DNA of 14,981 bases from DASRGL01 sp035651115 (GCA_035651115.1 DASRGL010000302.1:1-14981); one strand, 5' to 3'; positions 6,797 through 13,852 are shown, numbered from the stretch's first letter. Numbers and translations: made by a program. The notes: generated from the sequence alone by a model not told the origin.

Positions 6797-7363
6797 TTAC
6801 TTGACGCGCTCCAGATAGGTGTCGGTGCGCGTGTCCACCTTGACTTTGTCCCCGATGTTGACAAAGAAGGGGACGTTGATGACGGCCCCTGTCTCCAGGG
6901 TGGCCGGTTTGGAGCCGCCCGAGGCGGTATCGCCCTTTACGCCCGGGTCGGTATTGGCGACTTCGAGTTCCACGAAGAACGGGATTTCCGCGCCCAGTAT
7001 CTTGCCGTCATGCTCGATGACATTGACTTCCATGCCATCTTTGAGATACTTGAGGCCGCTGCCGAACGTGGCTTCGTTGACGCTGACCTGATCATAGGTG
7101 TTCGGGTCCATCAGGACGTACTCGTTGCCGTCCCGATAGAGGTACTGCATGGGATGGCGCTCCAGAATGGCCTGCTCCAGCTTCTCGCCGGCATTGAACG
7201 TTTTATCAATGACGCCGCCGGTGCGCAGGTTCTTGAGCTTGGTGCGCATCACCGCGCCGCCTTTGCCGGGCTTGTGATGCTGAAACCAGACGATGGTGAA
7301 GATCTCGCCATCTAGAATAATGGAGACACCGTTTTTGAAATCTGCGGTATCAATTTTCGGCAC
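6797..7363 (-). CDS. efp: translation elongation factor P
   Basis: 188-aa EF-P, which enters the ribosomal E site and relieves stalling at consecutive prolines. The protein has the KOW-like domain I (VPKIDTADFKNGVSIILDGE) with the tip loop HHKPGKGGA, whose Lys34 is at the position usually modified; then the OB domain with PMQYLYRDGNEYVLMD and FGSGLKYLKDGM; and domain III with the family signature GDTASGGSKPATLETGAVINVPFFVNIGDKVKVDTRT. GTG at 7363 gives exactly the usual length and is preceded by AGGAGGT at 7371-7377 (7 nt gap). The frame is open 40 codons further upstream, but that extension has no family counterpart. No modification enzyme (EpmA/B, EarP, YmfI) is in the window. It heads the minus-strand cluster and faces rqcH. 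Confidence 0.97.
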   Translation of the reverse strand: MPKIDTADFKNGVSIILDGEIFTIVWFQHHKPGKGGAVMRTKLKNLRTGGVIDKTFNAGEKLEQAILERHPMQYLYRDGNEYVLMDPNTYDQVSVNEATFGSGLKYLKDGMEVNVIEHDGKILGAEIPFFVELEVANTDPGVKGDTASGGSKPATLETGAVINVPFFVNIGDKVKVDTRTDTYLERVK

Positions 7364-7370
7364 GATACGA

Positions 7371-7377
7371 ACCTCCT
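7371..7377 (-). promoter_or_regulatory. ribosome binding site of efp
   Basis: AGGAGGT on the minus strand, 7 nt before the GTG at 7363. It decides the efp start against the longer open frame. Confidence 0.85.
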
Positions 7378-7453
7378 GAGCGCCGCGTTCCGCTGACAAA
7401 ACGCCGCGCCTCTTTGTCGAAACGTTGCTGTTGCGCTCTGTATTGACCGCGCC

Positions 7454-7483
7454 ATTATAGCACAAAGGGGAGGCGCGGCGCAA
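7454..7483 (-). promoter_or_regulatory. possible second, proximal efp promoter
   Basis: TATAAT (minus strand, 7454-7459) with a weak TTGCGC (7478-7483) 18 nt upstream. A transcript starting near 7447 would have an 85-nt leader. The -35 matches at only three of six positions. Confidence 0.4.
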
Positions 7484-7548
7484 GGAACGCAGCCGTGTGT
7501 TTCAGACGCTGAGCGTGCCGGTAAACCGATTCACAAACCCTCTGACGT

Positions 7549-7577
7549 ATTTTAACAGGCTTCGGTTACAGTGTCAA
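7549..7577 (-). promoter_or_regulatory. strong sigma70-type promoter facing efp
   Basis: TTGACA (minus strand, 7572-7577) and TAAAAT (7549-7554) are separated by exactly 17 nt. This is the best consensus promoter in the window. The predicted start near 7542 gives efp a leader of about 180 nt and probably drives the efp - membrane protein - accB - pilin - accC cluster. Confidence 0.72.
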
Positions 7578-7591
7578 CGAATCTTTTTATC

Positions 7592-7642
7592 GAGGGAAAC
7601 GAAAGTCCCTCTTGCAGCTTTCAGGAAAGCGCGTTTTCGCGC
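7592..7642. repeat. three adjacent small hairpins in efp/rqcH intergenic region
   Basis: GAGGGA/TCCCTC (7592-7597 with 7606-7611), GCTTTC/GAAAGC (7617-7622 with 7625-7630) and GCGCG/CGCGC around TTTT (7629-7633 with 7638-7642, sharing two bases with the previous stem). They lie upstream of the strong efp promoter and so outside its transcript. The 474-bp gap 7364-7837 holds no credible gene; these stems, the two efp promoters, the hairpin at 7714-7750 and the rqcH -10 box are all that can be seen. Confidence 0.45.
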
Positions 7643-7713
7643 GGATCAGAGGCCGCCTGTCATAATAAGGGGTCGCTTCGCAAGATGTCTGTCTGGTTTT
7701 TCATACGGAAGGC

Positions 7714-7756
7714 GTTCGGCCCGTGTTTCCGGGAATTTTCCGAACGGGCCTGTTTT
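7714..7756 (+). terminator. hairpin with alternative pairings and T-run upstream of rqcH
   Basis: GGCCCGT (7718-7724) pairs with ACGGGCC (7744-7750) and is followed by TGTTTT, a terminator-like shape on the plus strand. GTTCGG (7714-7719) can instead pair with CCGAAC (7740-7745), using overlapping bases, so the two folds exclude each other. No gene lies upstream on this strand to be terminated, so it may end an unrecognised short transcript or protect rqcH from read-through. Confidence 0.4.
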
Positions 7757-7822
7757 GCGCGCGTCGGCTCGCCTGCGCCACAAAACTTATGGTAACCTCT
7801 GGGAACGCGGGCAAGAAACCGG

Positions 7823-7828
7823 TATAAT
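7823..7828 (+). promoter_or_regulatory. -10 box of rqcH, probably near-leaderless transcript
   Basis: Perfect TATAAT, ending 9 nt before the rqcH ATG at 7838. The predicted start point (about 7834-7836) would leave a leader of only a few nucleotides. The -35 region at 17-nt spacing is poor (TGGGAA). Confidence 0.5.
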
Positions 7829-7837
7829 GGGGGTGCG

Positions 7838-9619
7838 ATGATTTCCGATCCCACGACAACCTCGGCAAAGGCGATCAAGATACCGTTCGACAGCCTGACC
7901 CTGCGCGCCGTCGTCAGCGCGCTGCGGCGGCAGCTTGTCGGCGGTCAGATTCAGGACGTGCGGCAGCCCGCGCCGACGGAACTGCGGCTCGGCATTCGCA
8001 GCCAGAGCCGCAACTTTCTGCTCGCCCTCTCGGACGACGCCCGGTTTGCCCGCGTCCATCTGACGGCGACGCGCCTGCCGAACGCGCCGACGCCCCCGAC
8101 CTTCTGCATGACACTACGGAAACATATCGAGGGCGGTGTCATCAAAACGATCCGGCAGCGCGCTTTCGACCGGATTTTCGAGATGGAGGTCGAGACGCGG
8201 CAGGATGACGCCCGCGTGACCGTGACGCTGATCGCCGAACTGATGGGCAAGCACAGCAACCTGGTTCTGGTGAATGCGGCAGGCACGATCCTCGACTCCG
8301 CCAAGCGCATCACGCACCGTGTCAACCGCCTGCGGGAGACGCTGCCCGGCCTGCCCTATCTGCCGCCGCCGGAGCAGACCGAGAAAGCCGACCCGTTCGC
8401 CCCGAATGCGGTGGCCCTGACTCCTTTAAGCAGCGAAACCGCGCCCGAAATCGTTCCCGATGCGCTCGCCGCCCTCCTGACAGAGACGTATGCGGGAATG
8501 TCGCCTTTTCTGGCCTCGGAGTTGGCGGCGCGGGCGATGGCGAACGCGGACTGGCAGGCGGGATTGCGGCAGGCGTGGGAGGAGATTTTCGGCGCGACGG
8601 AGAGAGAGGAGTTCGCGCCCGTTGCCGTGCGGGATGCAGCAGGGCATCCTCTGGGGGCCTATCCGTTCCCGCTGAAGCAGTGGCCCGCCGAATGGCAGAC
8701 GCCCGCCGCCGACCTGAACGCCGCCCTGGACGAAGCCTATACCGCGCTCATCAAGCGGGCGGATTTCGAGGCCGTCGCCGGGGAACTGCGCGGCAAGATC
8801 GGCAGAGAGAGGAAGCGGCTGGAACGGCAGCAGCAGTCGGTGGAACGCGCGCTGGCAGAGGCGGATCGGGCCGAGCAACTGAAGCAGGCCGGGGAACTGC
8901 TCCTTGCCAATCTCTGGCGCGTCCAGCCAGGCGACACCGCCGTGACCGTGCAGGACTACTACGATCCCGCCCTGGCCGACCGCGTCATCGCTCTCGATCC
9001 GAAACTGTCCGCGCAGGAGAACGCCGATGCCTACTTTCGCCGCTATCGGAAGGCGCGCGATGGGCAGGAGACAGCCCTGGAACACGGCGTCAAGATCGAG
9101 GCCGCCTTACAGCAGCTACAGGACGCAGAGACACGGTTGGCGGGCCTCCAGACGGCGGAAGCGGTGCGGAGCCTGCGCGCGGAGATGATGGCAGGCGGGC
9201 TGCTGCGGGAGCGGGCCGAGGAAACAGAAGAGAGCGGAACCGGACGCGGCGGGCCGGACTTCCAGGGGCATAAGATACGGCGCGTCACGACGCCGGAGGG
9301 CTACGAGATCTACTACGGCGAGACGGCGACCGCCAACGACTTCCTGACGACTCGCCTGGCCGCCCCGAACGACTTCTGGCTGCACGTGCGCGCCGCGACC
9401 AGCGCGCATGTCATCCTGCGCACGCACGGCAAGCCCGCCGACGTGCCGCGCTCCGTGCTGGAACAGGCCGCGCGCATCGCCGCCCGCCACAGCAGCCAGA
9501 AACACTCCTCTCTGGTCGCCGTAGACTATACGCTCAAAAAGTACGTCCGCAAGCCGCGCGGGGCCGCGCCCGGCAGCGCCGACTACGCGCAGGAGACCAC
9601 GCTGGAGGTCACGCCCTGA
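7838..9619 (+). CDS. rqcH: RqcH/NFACT ribosome quality-control protein
   Basis: 593-aa NFACT-family protein (often named fibronectin-binding A). In Bacillus RqcH binds the 50S subunit with a stalled peptidyl-tRNA and adds C-terminal alanine tails that mark the chain for degradation. The NFACT-N domain starts at about residue 16 (PFDSLTLRAVVSAL, GGQIQDVRQP). It keeps the Asp-Arg pair (DRIFEM, D111-R112) corresponding to the tRNA-contacting DR of RqcH. A charged coiled-coil region spans roughly 310-355 and 415-450. The C-terminal NFACT-R domain (about 475-593) contains GYEIYYGETATANDFLTTR, NDFWLHVRAATSAHVILRT and VDYTLKKYVRKPRG. Length matches the family (550-600). The ATG at 7838 adds about 15 residues before the domain. 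It has little ribosome-site match, in line with near-leaderless expression. It diverges from efp. Confidence 0.94.
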   Translation: MISDPTTTSAKAIKIPFDSLTLRAVVSALRRQLVGGQIQDVRQPAPTELRLGIRSQSRNFLLALSDDARFARVHLTATRLPNAPTPPTFCMTLRKHIEGGVIKTIRQRAFDRIFEMEVETRQDDARVTVTLIAELMGKHSNLVLVNAAGTILDSAKRITHRVNRLRETLPGLPYLPPPEQTEKADPFAPNAVALTPLSSETAPEIVPDALAALLTETYAGMSPFLASELAARAMANADWQAGLRQAWEEIFGATEREEFAPVAVRDAAGHPLGAYPFPLKQWPAEWQTPAADLNAALDEAYTALIKRADFEAVAGELRGKIGRERKRLERQQQSVERALAEADRAEQLKQAGELLLANLWRVQPGDTAVTVQDYYDPALADRVIALDPKLSAQENADAYFRRYRKARDGQETALEHGVKIEAALQQLQDAETRLAGLQTAEAVRSLRAEMMAGGLLRERAEETEESGTGRGGPDFQGHKIRRVTTPEGYEIYYGETATANDFLTTRLAAPNDFWLHVRAATSAHVILRTHGKPADVPRSVLEQAARIAARHSSQKHSSLVAVDYTLKKYVRKPRGAAPGSADYAQETTLEVTP

Positions 9620-9637
9620 CCGGACCAATCCATTGAA

Positions 9638-9813
9638 CCGCAGAGGCACGGAGACACGGAGGAATCACGGAGAAAAGCCAAGAGAACAGAGAAGAGAATC
9701 CACGAAGCACGTGAAGCAACACGAAGAAGGCAAGCAAACTTAAACGATGTCTCTCCTCTTTGATCCTCTCCTGTTTTTCTCCGTAGTTCCTCCGTGTCTC
9801 CGTGCCTCTGCGG
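9638..9813. mobile_element. MITE-like palindromic element with 39-nt inverted arms
   Basis: The left arm 9638-9676 (starting CCGCAGAGGCACGGAGACAC) and the right arm 9775-9813 (ending GTGTCTCCGTGCCTCTGCGG) are reverse complements with two mismatches in 39 positions. The ~98-nt centre is purine-rich on the left half (GAAGCACGTGAAGCAACACG) and carries no credible gene. I recognise the arm from memory as a widespread non-coding repeat word in environmental bacterial genomes; this has not been searched. No target-site duplication is evident. The remainder of the 476-bp gap (9814-10095) has three small stem-loops, listed separately. Confidence 0.75.
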
Positions 9814-9917
9814 ATTCTACCAGATGGGAACTGTCTGTCCCTGTTCTAGCGGTATCACATTTTTCCCCGCCTGTCAATATTTTCAAGCAGGGTTATTCAG
9901 TTTTCACCGCCATCATA

Positions 9918-9974
9918 GCCGGGCATTGAAATACCCGTCTGGGAGGCGCTTCACGCCAACCGTCCTGCGGACGG
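9918..9974. repeat. three consecutive small stem-loops
   Basis: In a row lie CGGG/CCCG around CATTGAAATA (about 9920-9937), GGCG/CGCC around CTTCA (about 9945-9957) and CCGTCC/GGACGG around TGC (9960-9965 with 9969-9974). The word TATTTTCAAG occurs on both sides, near 9888 and 10012. The tract lies downstream of the permease stop on the minus strand and could form its 3' end, but no T-run marks a terminator. Confidence 0.35.
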
Positions 9975-10095
9975 AAAAGGCAAGCAAAGGCGGAAAACGG
10001 AATGGTCCTGTATTTTCAAGAGGGGTTTGCACGACTCTTTTGTGGGCAGGCAGTTCGCAAGCTATGCCCCGCCTTGCCTTGCGGAGGCGGCCCGG

Positions 10096-11322
10096 TCACG
10101 CCTTGATCAACACGCTCTCCTTCTGGAACAGCCGGGTGGCGAAGGCCAGCGCGAGACCGGCCCAGAAGACGGAACCAGCAAAGGCCAGCACGATAAAGAC
10201 GGGATCGTAGCTGCCGCTGAGCGCCTGCTTGATGATGACCGAGGCTCCCAGGATCGGCACCAGCGCGATGTGCCGGCCCGCGTCCGTGCCGATGAACATG
10301 GAGAGCATGGCGGGCAGCAGCACGAGCGGGAACAGCGAGCCGAGATAGGTCTGCGCCTCCTTCTGGTTGCGGGCGAAGGTGGAGAGGGCAAGCAGCGCCC
10401 CGGCGAACAGCACGGAGAGCGGCAGCAGCACGAGCAGGGCGACGCCGAGGGCGGCAGGGCTGAGATGGACGCCCCCCTTTGCCAGCCAGGCGAACGCTTT
10501 GAGGCCGCTGTAGAACGGAATCATAAAGCCGACCAGCGACAGGACGCTGCTGACGATGCAGACACCGACGACTGCGGTGAATTTGCCCAAGACGATGTCA
10601 CGGCGAGAGGCGGGCGAGACCAGCAGCGTCTCCAGCGTTCCCCGCTCCTTCTCCCCGGCGACCTGATCGAAAGCCGCGTAGATCGCGCCGCCGAACGCGC
10701 CGAGGATCAGAATGTAGGGAAGCATCTGCGAGAGGACGAGCGTGGCGATGCTGCCCCCGCTGGCGATCGGCTTCTCCTCGACGCGAAAGGGCGTCGCGAA
10801 GTCCGGCGAGAGTCCGCGCGCCTGAAGCCGCTGCGCCACCAGCTTATCGCCCAGAGCCTCGAAGCCCGCCTGCAACCGCCCGGACGCCTGCTGCGACTTC
10901 TCCTCCCCTGCGTCCACCAAAATCTGCACCGGAATGACCTGCTGCGCCGCCAGGCGCTTGTCGGCGTCCGGCGGCAGCGCGGCGACCGCCTGGACGCGGC
11001 GTTTCTTGATGGCGGTCTCCGCCTCGGCACGGGACACAGGCTTTAGACGCAGGTTCGGAGCGACCTTGTGAAGCGTCTGTTCCAGAACGCGCCTGGTCTG
11101 CGGGGCCGTCTCGGCGCCGATCAGTCCGACCGGATAGGTCTGCGTGCGCGCCTTCTGTACCTGCCCGCCGATAGCGATCCCGATGACGGCGAGCAGGCTC
11201 GGCGTAATCAGCAGAGGCCCGATGATGACGGAGACCAGCGTGCGCCGGTCACGAAATATCTCCCGAAACTCTTTCCGGGCGATGATGTTTCTCCTGGATC
11301 GTCGCGGAGAACCTGCGTTCAA
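10096..11322 (-). CDS. ABC-2 type transporter permease, NatB-like
   Basis: 408-aa membrane permease of the NatB/ABC-2 family, which with an ATPase exports Na+ or small compounds. After a basic N-terminus (ARKEFREIFRDRR) comes helix one (about 28-52), then an extracytoplasmic domain of about 140 residues, then five more helices (about 195-220, 250-272, 288-313, 327-345 and 375-396). The family motif AGEKERGTLETLLVSP is at 222-237, followed by SRRDIVLGKF. Start codon TTG at 11322 is supported by GGGAGGG 7-8 nt upstream; no ATG or GTG lies near in frame. The family normally needs a NatA-type ATPase, usually immediately upstream. Here upstream is a repeat region and the divergent cyclophilin gene, and downstream is non-coding, so the partner must be elsewhere. 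Substrate unknown. Confidence 0.88.
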   Translation of the reverse strand: MNAGSPRRSRRNIIARKEFREIFRDRRTLVSVIIGPLLITPSLLAVIGIAIGGQVQKARTQTYPVGLIGAETAPQTRRVLEQTLHKVAPNLRLKPVSRAEAETAIKKRRVQAVAALPPDADKRLAAQQVIPVQILVDAGEEKSQQASGRLQAGFEALGDKLVAQRLQARGLSPDFATPFRVEEKPIASGGSIATLVLSQMLPYILILGAFGGAIYAAFDQVAGEKERGTLETLLVSPASRRDIVLGKFTAVVGVCIVSSVLSLVGFMIPFYSGLKAFAWLAKGGVHLSPAALGVALLVLLPLSVLFAGALLALSTFARNQKEAQTYLGSLFPLVLLPAMLSMFIGTDAGRHIALVPILGASVIIKQALSGSYDPVFIVLAFAGSVFWAGLALAFATRLFQKESVLIKA

Positions 11323-11352
11323 GCGTTTTCCCTCCCTGCTGCCAGTACCCCC

Positions 11353-11358
11353 AGTATA
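11353..11358 (-). promoter_or_regulatory. possible -10 box of the NatB-like permease gene
   Basis: TATACT on the minus strand, about 31 nt before the TTG start, with no convincing -35. Transcription would begin near 11346, leaving room for the GGGAGGG ribosome site. Confidence 0.35.
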
Positions 11359-11362
11359 CCCC

Positions 11363-11475
11363 GGACACGGGGTTGGAAACCCCTGTCTGGAGTTGCGAAG
11401 TCCACCTTCGTGGACTCAAGGTCGAGCCTGCGCAGGCAGGCTTGGCAACTCCAGACCGGCCTTTTAAGGCCGCGC
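11363..11475. repeat. cloverleaf-like structured intergenic repeat
   Basis: TCTGGAGTTGC (11386-11396) pairs perfectly with GCAACTCCAGA (11445-11455). Inside are two hairpins: AGTCCAC/GTGGACT around CTTC (11399-11416) and AGCCTGC/GCAGGCT around GCAG (11425-11442), giving a three-way junction. It is flanked by GGGGTT/AACCCC around GGA (about 11369-11383) and by the palindrome GGCCTTTTAAGGCC (about 11458-11471). CCCCG/CGGGG just left can compete with the GGGGTT stem. Such a fold in a gene-free gap suggests a dispersed repeat or a structured RNA. The rest of the 309-bp gap (11323-11631) shows only ribosome sites and a possible permease -10 box. Confidence 0.75.
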
Positions 11476-11631
11476 ACAGTCTGCGTCAAGGAAGGATTCG
11501 CGCCCTTCGCTCCCGTAACATGAGTTGGCCCGGCGTCATGGGGAACGCGGGAACGGGTTTGTTCGCTCCTCTCTCCTGCTGCGAAAGACATAGGGCCGCG
11601 AAAATAGCCAAGACAAAGGAGTAACGTTTCG

Positions 11632-12867
11632 ATGTCGTTTTTCACTCCCTCCCTTCGGAGCAAGCTATCCGGCGTCAAGCCCTTGCGGATGGCTCTCCTG
11701 GCGTGCGCGCTGATAGGAGGCGCGAGTGCCATAGCTGCCGCCAAACCGCCCGCCGCGGCAAAGCAGGCCAATCCCCAGGTCACGATGGTCATCGAGAAGC
11801 GGGGAACCGTCGTCATCGAACTCTACCCGAAGGACGCGCCCAAAACGGTGGCCCACTTCCTCGACCTGGTGAACAAGAAGTTCTACGACGGCGTCCTCTT
11901 CCATCGGGTCGTGAAATCCGGCATCTACGTCGCGCAGGCGGGCGATCCCAAATCGAAGACGGTGGACGGCGCGCTGCTCGCGGACATCCCGTCTGAGGAG
12001 GTCGGACAGAAATACGGACTGGGAGCAGGCGGCTCCGGCAAGACGGTTCCGCTGGAAGCCCGGCGGCCCCACGACCGGGGAACGCTGGGACTGGCCCGCT
12101 CTCAAGACCCCAACAGCGGCGACAGCCAGTTCTACTTCAATCTTGAGGCCAATCATCAACTGGACGGCGAGTACTGCGTCTTCGGGAAAGTCGTCAAGGG
12201 AATGGAGGCGCTGGGCAAGATCCGCCAGGGCGACCGGATCAAGTCCGTCCGGGTCGTCGGCGCGGCCAAGGACAAGAAGGCCGAGGCTTCCGAGGACGAC
12301 GCGGAGCAGACGGAGCGGGCCGTCGCGCAGGCCCGGACGCCGCCCGACGCTCCCAGCCGCGATCCGGCGCTGGAGAAGTACAGGGAGGGCGCGATCCGGG
12401 CCACGCTGGAGATCGCAAATCGGGGCGCGATGACGCTCGAACTCTATCCGAAGGCCGCGCCCAAGACGGTGGAACACATCGTCGCGCTTGCCAGAAAGGG
12501 CTTTTACGACGGCATCAAGTTCCACCGGGTCGTGCCGGGCTTCGTCATTCAGGCAGGCGACCCGGAGAGCAAGGAGATCGGGCCGGAGGCGTTCGAGTCG
12601 CACCAGGTCGGCACGCACGGCTCCGGCGCGACGGTTCCCCTCGAAGCCAACCTCTCCAACCTGCAAGACAGCCTCGGTCTGGCCCGCTCTCAAGACCCGA
12701 ACAGCGGCGACAGCCAGTTCTATATCAATCTGGCGGACAACACGCCGCTCGACGGCCAGTACTGCGTCTTCGGGCGCATCGTGCGCGGCGCAGACATCGC
12801 CCCGAAGGTCCGGGTCGGCGACAGGATCACCCGCCTGCGCATCGCAGATTCCGGCGCGAAAAAATAG
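11632..12867 (+). CDS. exported tandem cyclophilin-type peptidyl-prolyl isomerase
   Basis: 411-aa protein with two complete cyclophilin (PPIase) domains, catalysing proline cis-trans isomerisation. An N-terminal signal sequence (KPLRMALLACALIGGASAIAAA, ending near residue 37) predicts export. Domain one spans about 48-210 and domain two about 254-406. Both keep the catalytic Arg in FHRVV (R92 and R299), the QAGDP strand and the SQFY core. Domain two retains the classic FHRVVPGFVIQAGD, while domain one has KSGIYVAQAGD. The linker (about 211-253) is charged and rich in Ala, Glu and Pro. ATG is preceded by AAAGGAG at 10 nt. Tandem fusion in one exported chain is unusual, since single-domain proteins (about 170-200 aa) are common. 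Substrates are unknown and probably envelope proteins. It stands alone, 106 bp before the HDOD gene. Confidence 0.93.
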   Translation: MSFFTPSLRSKLSGVKPLRMALLACALIGGASAIAAAKPPAAAKQANPQVTMVIEKRGTVVIELYPKDAPKTVAHFLDLVNKKFYDGVLFHRVVKSGIYVAQAGDPKSKTVDGALLADIPSEEVGQKYGLGAGGSGKTVPLEARRPHDRGTLGLARSQDPNSGDSQFYFNLEANHQLDGEYCVFGKVVKGMEALGKIRQGDRIKSVRVVGAAKDKKAEASEDDAEQTERAVAQARTPPDAPSRDPALEKYREGAIRATLEIANRGAMTLELYPKAAPKTVEHIVALARKGFYDGIKFHRVVPGFVIQAGDPESKEIGPEAFESHQVGTHGSGATVPLEANLSNLQDSLGLARSQDPNSGDSQFYINLADNTPLDGQYCVFGRIVRGADIAPKVRVGDRITRLRIADSGAKK

Positions 12868-12952
12868 CGCGTCTCCAGGATCGCCGGGGGCGTTCTCCGG
12901 TCGTTCCATGACCTAAATCCGCGCCTCCAAAATGCCGAACATTAGCGATGAG

Positions 12953-12960
12953 AAGGAGGA
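12953..12960 (+). promoter_or_regulatory. distant ribosome site of the HDOD gene
   Basis: AAGGAGGA lies upstream of ATG 12974, with 14 nt between the AAGGAGG core and the ATG. It lies inside the longer reading that would start at 12932, which argues for the shorter protein despite the wide spacing. Confidence 0.5.
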
Positions 12961-12973
12961 CTGCGGATATTTC

Positions 12974-13828
12974 ATGGAATTGAGAGACATCGAAACCAGG
13001 CTGGCCCGAACGACGACCGTACCGATCCTGCCGCATCTGGTCACGCAGATACTGCGCCTGACAGATAACCCGAACGCTCATGCGCGCGACTATGAGCGCC
13101 TTATCATCCAGGATGCGGGCATGGCCGCCAAAGTGCTGCGCACGGCCAATACGCCCTACTTCGGCGGCGGCGGACAGATCACGACGCTGCAGCGCGCGCT
13201 CATCCAGCTTGGCGACAATACGGTGCGCTCCATCTGCCTGACGGTGGCCTTCCAGTCCTCCTTGATGACCAAAAGCTTCAACAAGCGCTTCAACGTCGGT
13301 CGCTTCTGGCAGCACAGCCTGGCGGTCGCCTGCGCCGCCAAGATTCTGGCGCGGCTGCGCCGTAACCCCCTGGCGGAGGAGGCGTTCGTGGCCGGGCTGA
13401 TGCACGACCTGGGCAAGCTGGTCATCGCTATGCTCCTGCCTCTGGAAGCCAACCTGATCTATAACCTGGTCGAAGTCCAGCAGATGTCGGACTACGAAGC
13501 GGAACAGCAGACGCTTGGCCTGACGCATCAGGAGATCGGACGGCTTGCGGCGGAACGCTGGTGTCTGCCGGGGATCTACTTCGACCCCATCGCCAAGCAT
13601 CATACGCCGACAGAAGATGTCTTCGAGATAGACCCGCTGACCGCTTTCGTCCACATCGGCAACGCGCTGGCCCACGAGATAGATATGGGCTTCTCCCCGC
13701 CCGGCAATGTGAACCGCGCCGATCCGCTGGTGCTGGACTTCCTGGAGATACCGGAAGCCCAGTACGACCCGATTCGCACGGCAGTTCTGAAAGAAGTCCT
13801 GATCGTCAGCAAGCAGATGGGGCTATAG
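12974..13828 (+). CDS. HDOD-domain signalling protein
   Basis: 284-aa HDOD (HD-related output domain) protein. Family members act in regulation downstream of phosphorelays or cyclic-di-GMP and are seldom catalytic. The fold covers residues about 10-210: VPILPHLVTQILRLTDNP, then IIQDAGMAAKVLRTANTPYF, then FWQHSLAVACAAKIL, then the degenerate HD motif GLMHDLGKLVIAM (H144-D145). The tail (210-284) contains HIGNALAHEIDMGFSPPG. The start is uncertain. ATG at 12974 fits the family beginning, but its AAGGAGG lies 14 nt upstream, longer than usual; ATG at 12932 (14 residues longer) has no ribosome site. The gene is convergent with the zinc-finger gene (24 bp gap) and not far from an HD-GYP gene, in keeping with signalling context. 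Confidence 0.88.
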   Translation: MELRDIETRLARTTTVPILPHLVTQILRLTDNPNAHARDYERLIIQDAGMAAKVLRTANTPYFGGGGQITTLQRALIQLGDNTVRSICLTVAFQSSLMTKSFNKRFNVGRFWQHSLAVACAAKILARLRRNPLAEEAFVAGLMHDLGKLVIAMLLPLEANLIYNLVEVQQMSDYEAEQQTLGLTHQEIGRLAAERWCLPGIYFDPIAKHHTPTEDVFEIDPLTAFVHIGNALAHEIDMGFSPPGNVNRADPLVLDFLEIPEAQYDPIRTAVLKEVLIVSKQMGL

Positions 13829-13852
13829 CTCTCCCTCTCTGGCGCGTTCCCT

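Noticed and set aside
7364..7483. 40-codon N-terminal extension of EF-P
   Set aside because: The GTG at 7363 gives the standard EF-P length with an AGGAGGT site, and a probable -10 box lies inside the extension.
9747..9929. 60-codon frame reading FFSVVPPCLRAS across the MITE arm
   Set aside because: It is a translation of the repeat arm, with no ribosome site. Such peptides are typical false calls on this repeat.
9918..10095. Possible CRISPR-like or tandem array after the MITE
   Set aside because: The stems differ from each other and there is no regular repeat-spacer spacing; only one 10-nt word recurs.
11373..11624. 83-codon frame through the cloverleaf-like repeat
   Set aside because: Most of it is repeat sequence with strong hairpins, and there is no ribosome site or recognisable fold.
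11665..12909. 414-codon minus-strand frame opposite the tandem cyclophilin
   Set aside because: Cyclophilin domains are certain on the plus strand; the opposite frame is their reverse shadow.
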